Origin: Pseudomonadota bacterium
GTDB taxonomy: Bacteria; Bdellovibrionota_C; UBA2361; OMIW01
Direction of reading: 5' to 3'
NCBI GenBank assembly: GCA_900299205.1
Contig: OMIW01000053.1
Location: forward strand, 1 to 5,712
Length of the DNA stretch: 5,712 nt
Shown here: positions 5,616 through 5,712 of the stretch, one piece after another
Position numbering within the stretch: the first letter of the stretch is position 1
How the letters are laid out: every line of letters starts with the position of its first letter
Notes under the pieces: generated by a model
Told to the model about the DNA's origin: nothing
What the model saw: only the letters and a program-made list of their open reading frames with translations
Database searches by the model: none
Program-made: the position numbers and the translations under genes

Positions 5616-5712
5616 TCCTCGAGCTCACCCTTACAGAAGGTTACCCCTACTCTACCCAACCCCCCTTCGGTACGCAACATCCCCCCACCTTTTTTTACCT
5701 CCGAGACCCCCT
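5616..5712 (-). promoter_or_regulatory. Purine-rich leader upstream of the 146-residue gene
   Basis: On the minus strand this stretch has an A7 run (5696-5690) and G runs of 6, 6, 3 and 4 (5686-5681, 5665-5660, 5657-5655, 5647-5644). The loops between them are 15, 2 and 7 bases, so a G-quadruplex is conceivable but not canonical. I see no convincing sigma-70 promoter here. The promoter may lie beyond the window edge. Confidence 0.25.
5647..5688 (-). CDS. Possible 13-codon leader frame with a perfect Shine-Dalgarno sequence
   Basis: GGAGGT (5702-5697, minus) lies 8 bases before a GTG at 5688-5686, followed by 12 more codons and a TAG at 5649-5647. The stop is 31 bases before the ATG of the 146-residue gene. 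An ATG in another frame at 5680-5678 could open a longer frame of 36 codons overlapping that gene's start. The consensus ribosome binding site is the only real support; the leader is also very G-rich, which can produce such matches by chance. Confidence 0.22.
   Translation of the reverse strand: MGGCCVPKGGWVE

Overview
This is a 5.7-kb bacterial chromosomal segment with four protein-coding genes that I can support. It suggests a Gram-negative proteobacterium, because it carries an integration host factor (IHF) alpha-type subunit of the kind common in Proteobacteria and the former Deltaproteobacteria. GC content is moderate, by eye slightly above 50 percent. I cannot place it more closely, and there is no rRNA or tRNA to anchor it.

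Layout, left to right. The first 86 bases hold no gene but do hold a near-perfect 13-bp inverted repeat just downstream of the first gene. A 100-residue IHF-alpha-like gene lies on the minus strand (87-389). A roughly 370-base divergent intergenic region follows, with a hairpin and four TTGAGT hexamers. It ends in a strong Shine-Dalgarno sequence driving a 15-codon open frame that stops at an amber codon, in frame with the next gene. On the plus strand (839-1723) is a diverged HDOD-type protein, probably a non-catalytic signalling or regulatory domain. It converges, with a 47-base gap, on a large minus-strand gene (1771-5055) for a Snf2/Rad54-type ATPase of about 1094 residues. All Snf2 motifs are intact in its C-terminal half, and a long lineage-specific region fills its N-terminal half. 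Upstream of it on the same strand, 119 bases away, is an unrecognised 146-residue protein (5175-5615) containing a duplicated 13-residue peptide motif. The right edge carries a purine-rich leader (on the minus strand) with a perfect GGAGGT and a very short open frame.

Functionally, two of the genes act on DNA or chromatin: IHF bends DNA and the Snf2 ATPase translocates on duplex DNA or remodels protein-DNA complexes. The HDOD gene is probably regulatory. Nothing in the window makes them one pathway. The orphan gene and the Snf2 gene share strand and spacing compatible with co-transcription. I see no complete defence system, mobile element, CRISPR array or RNA gene. The most unusual items are the in-frame amber codon before the HDOD gene, the duplicated peptide motif in the orphan protein, a perfect 11-bp inverted repeat inside the Snf2 gene at its domain boundary, and G/C homopolymer tracts of 8 and 10 bases at positions where slippage could matter.
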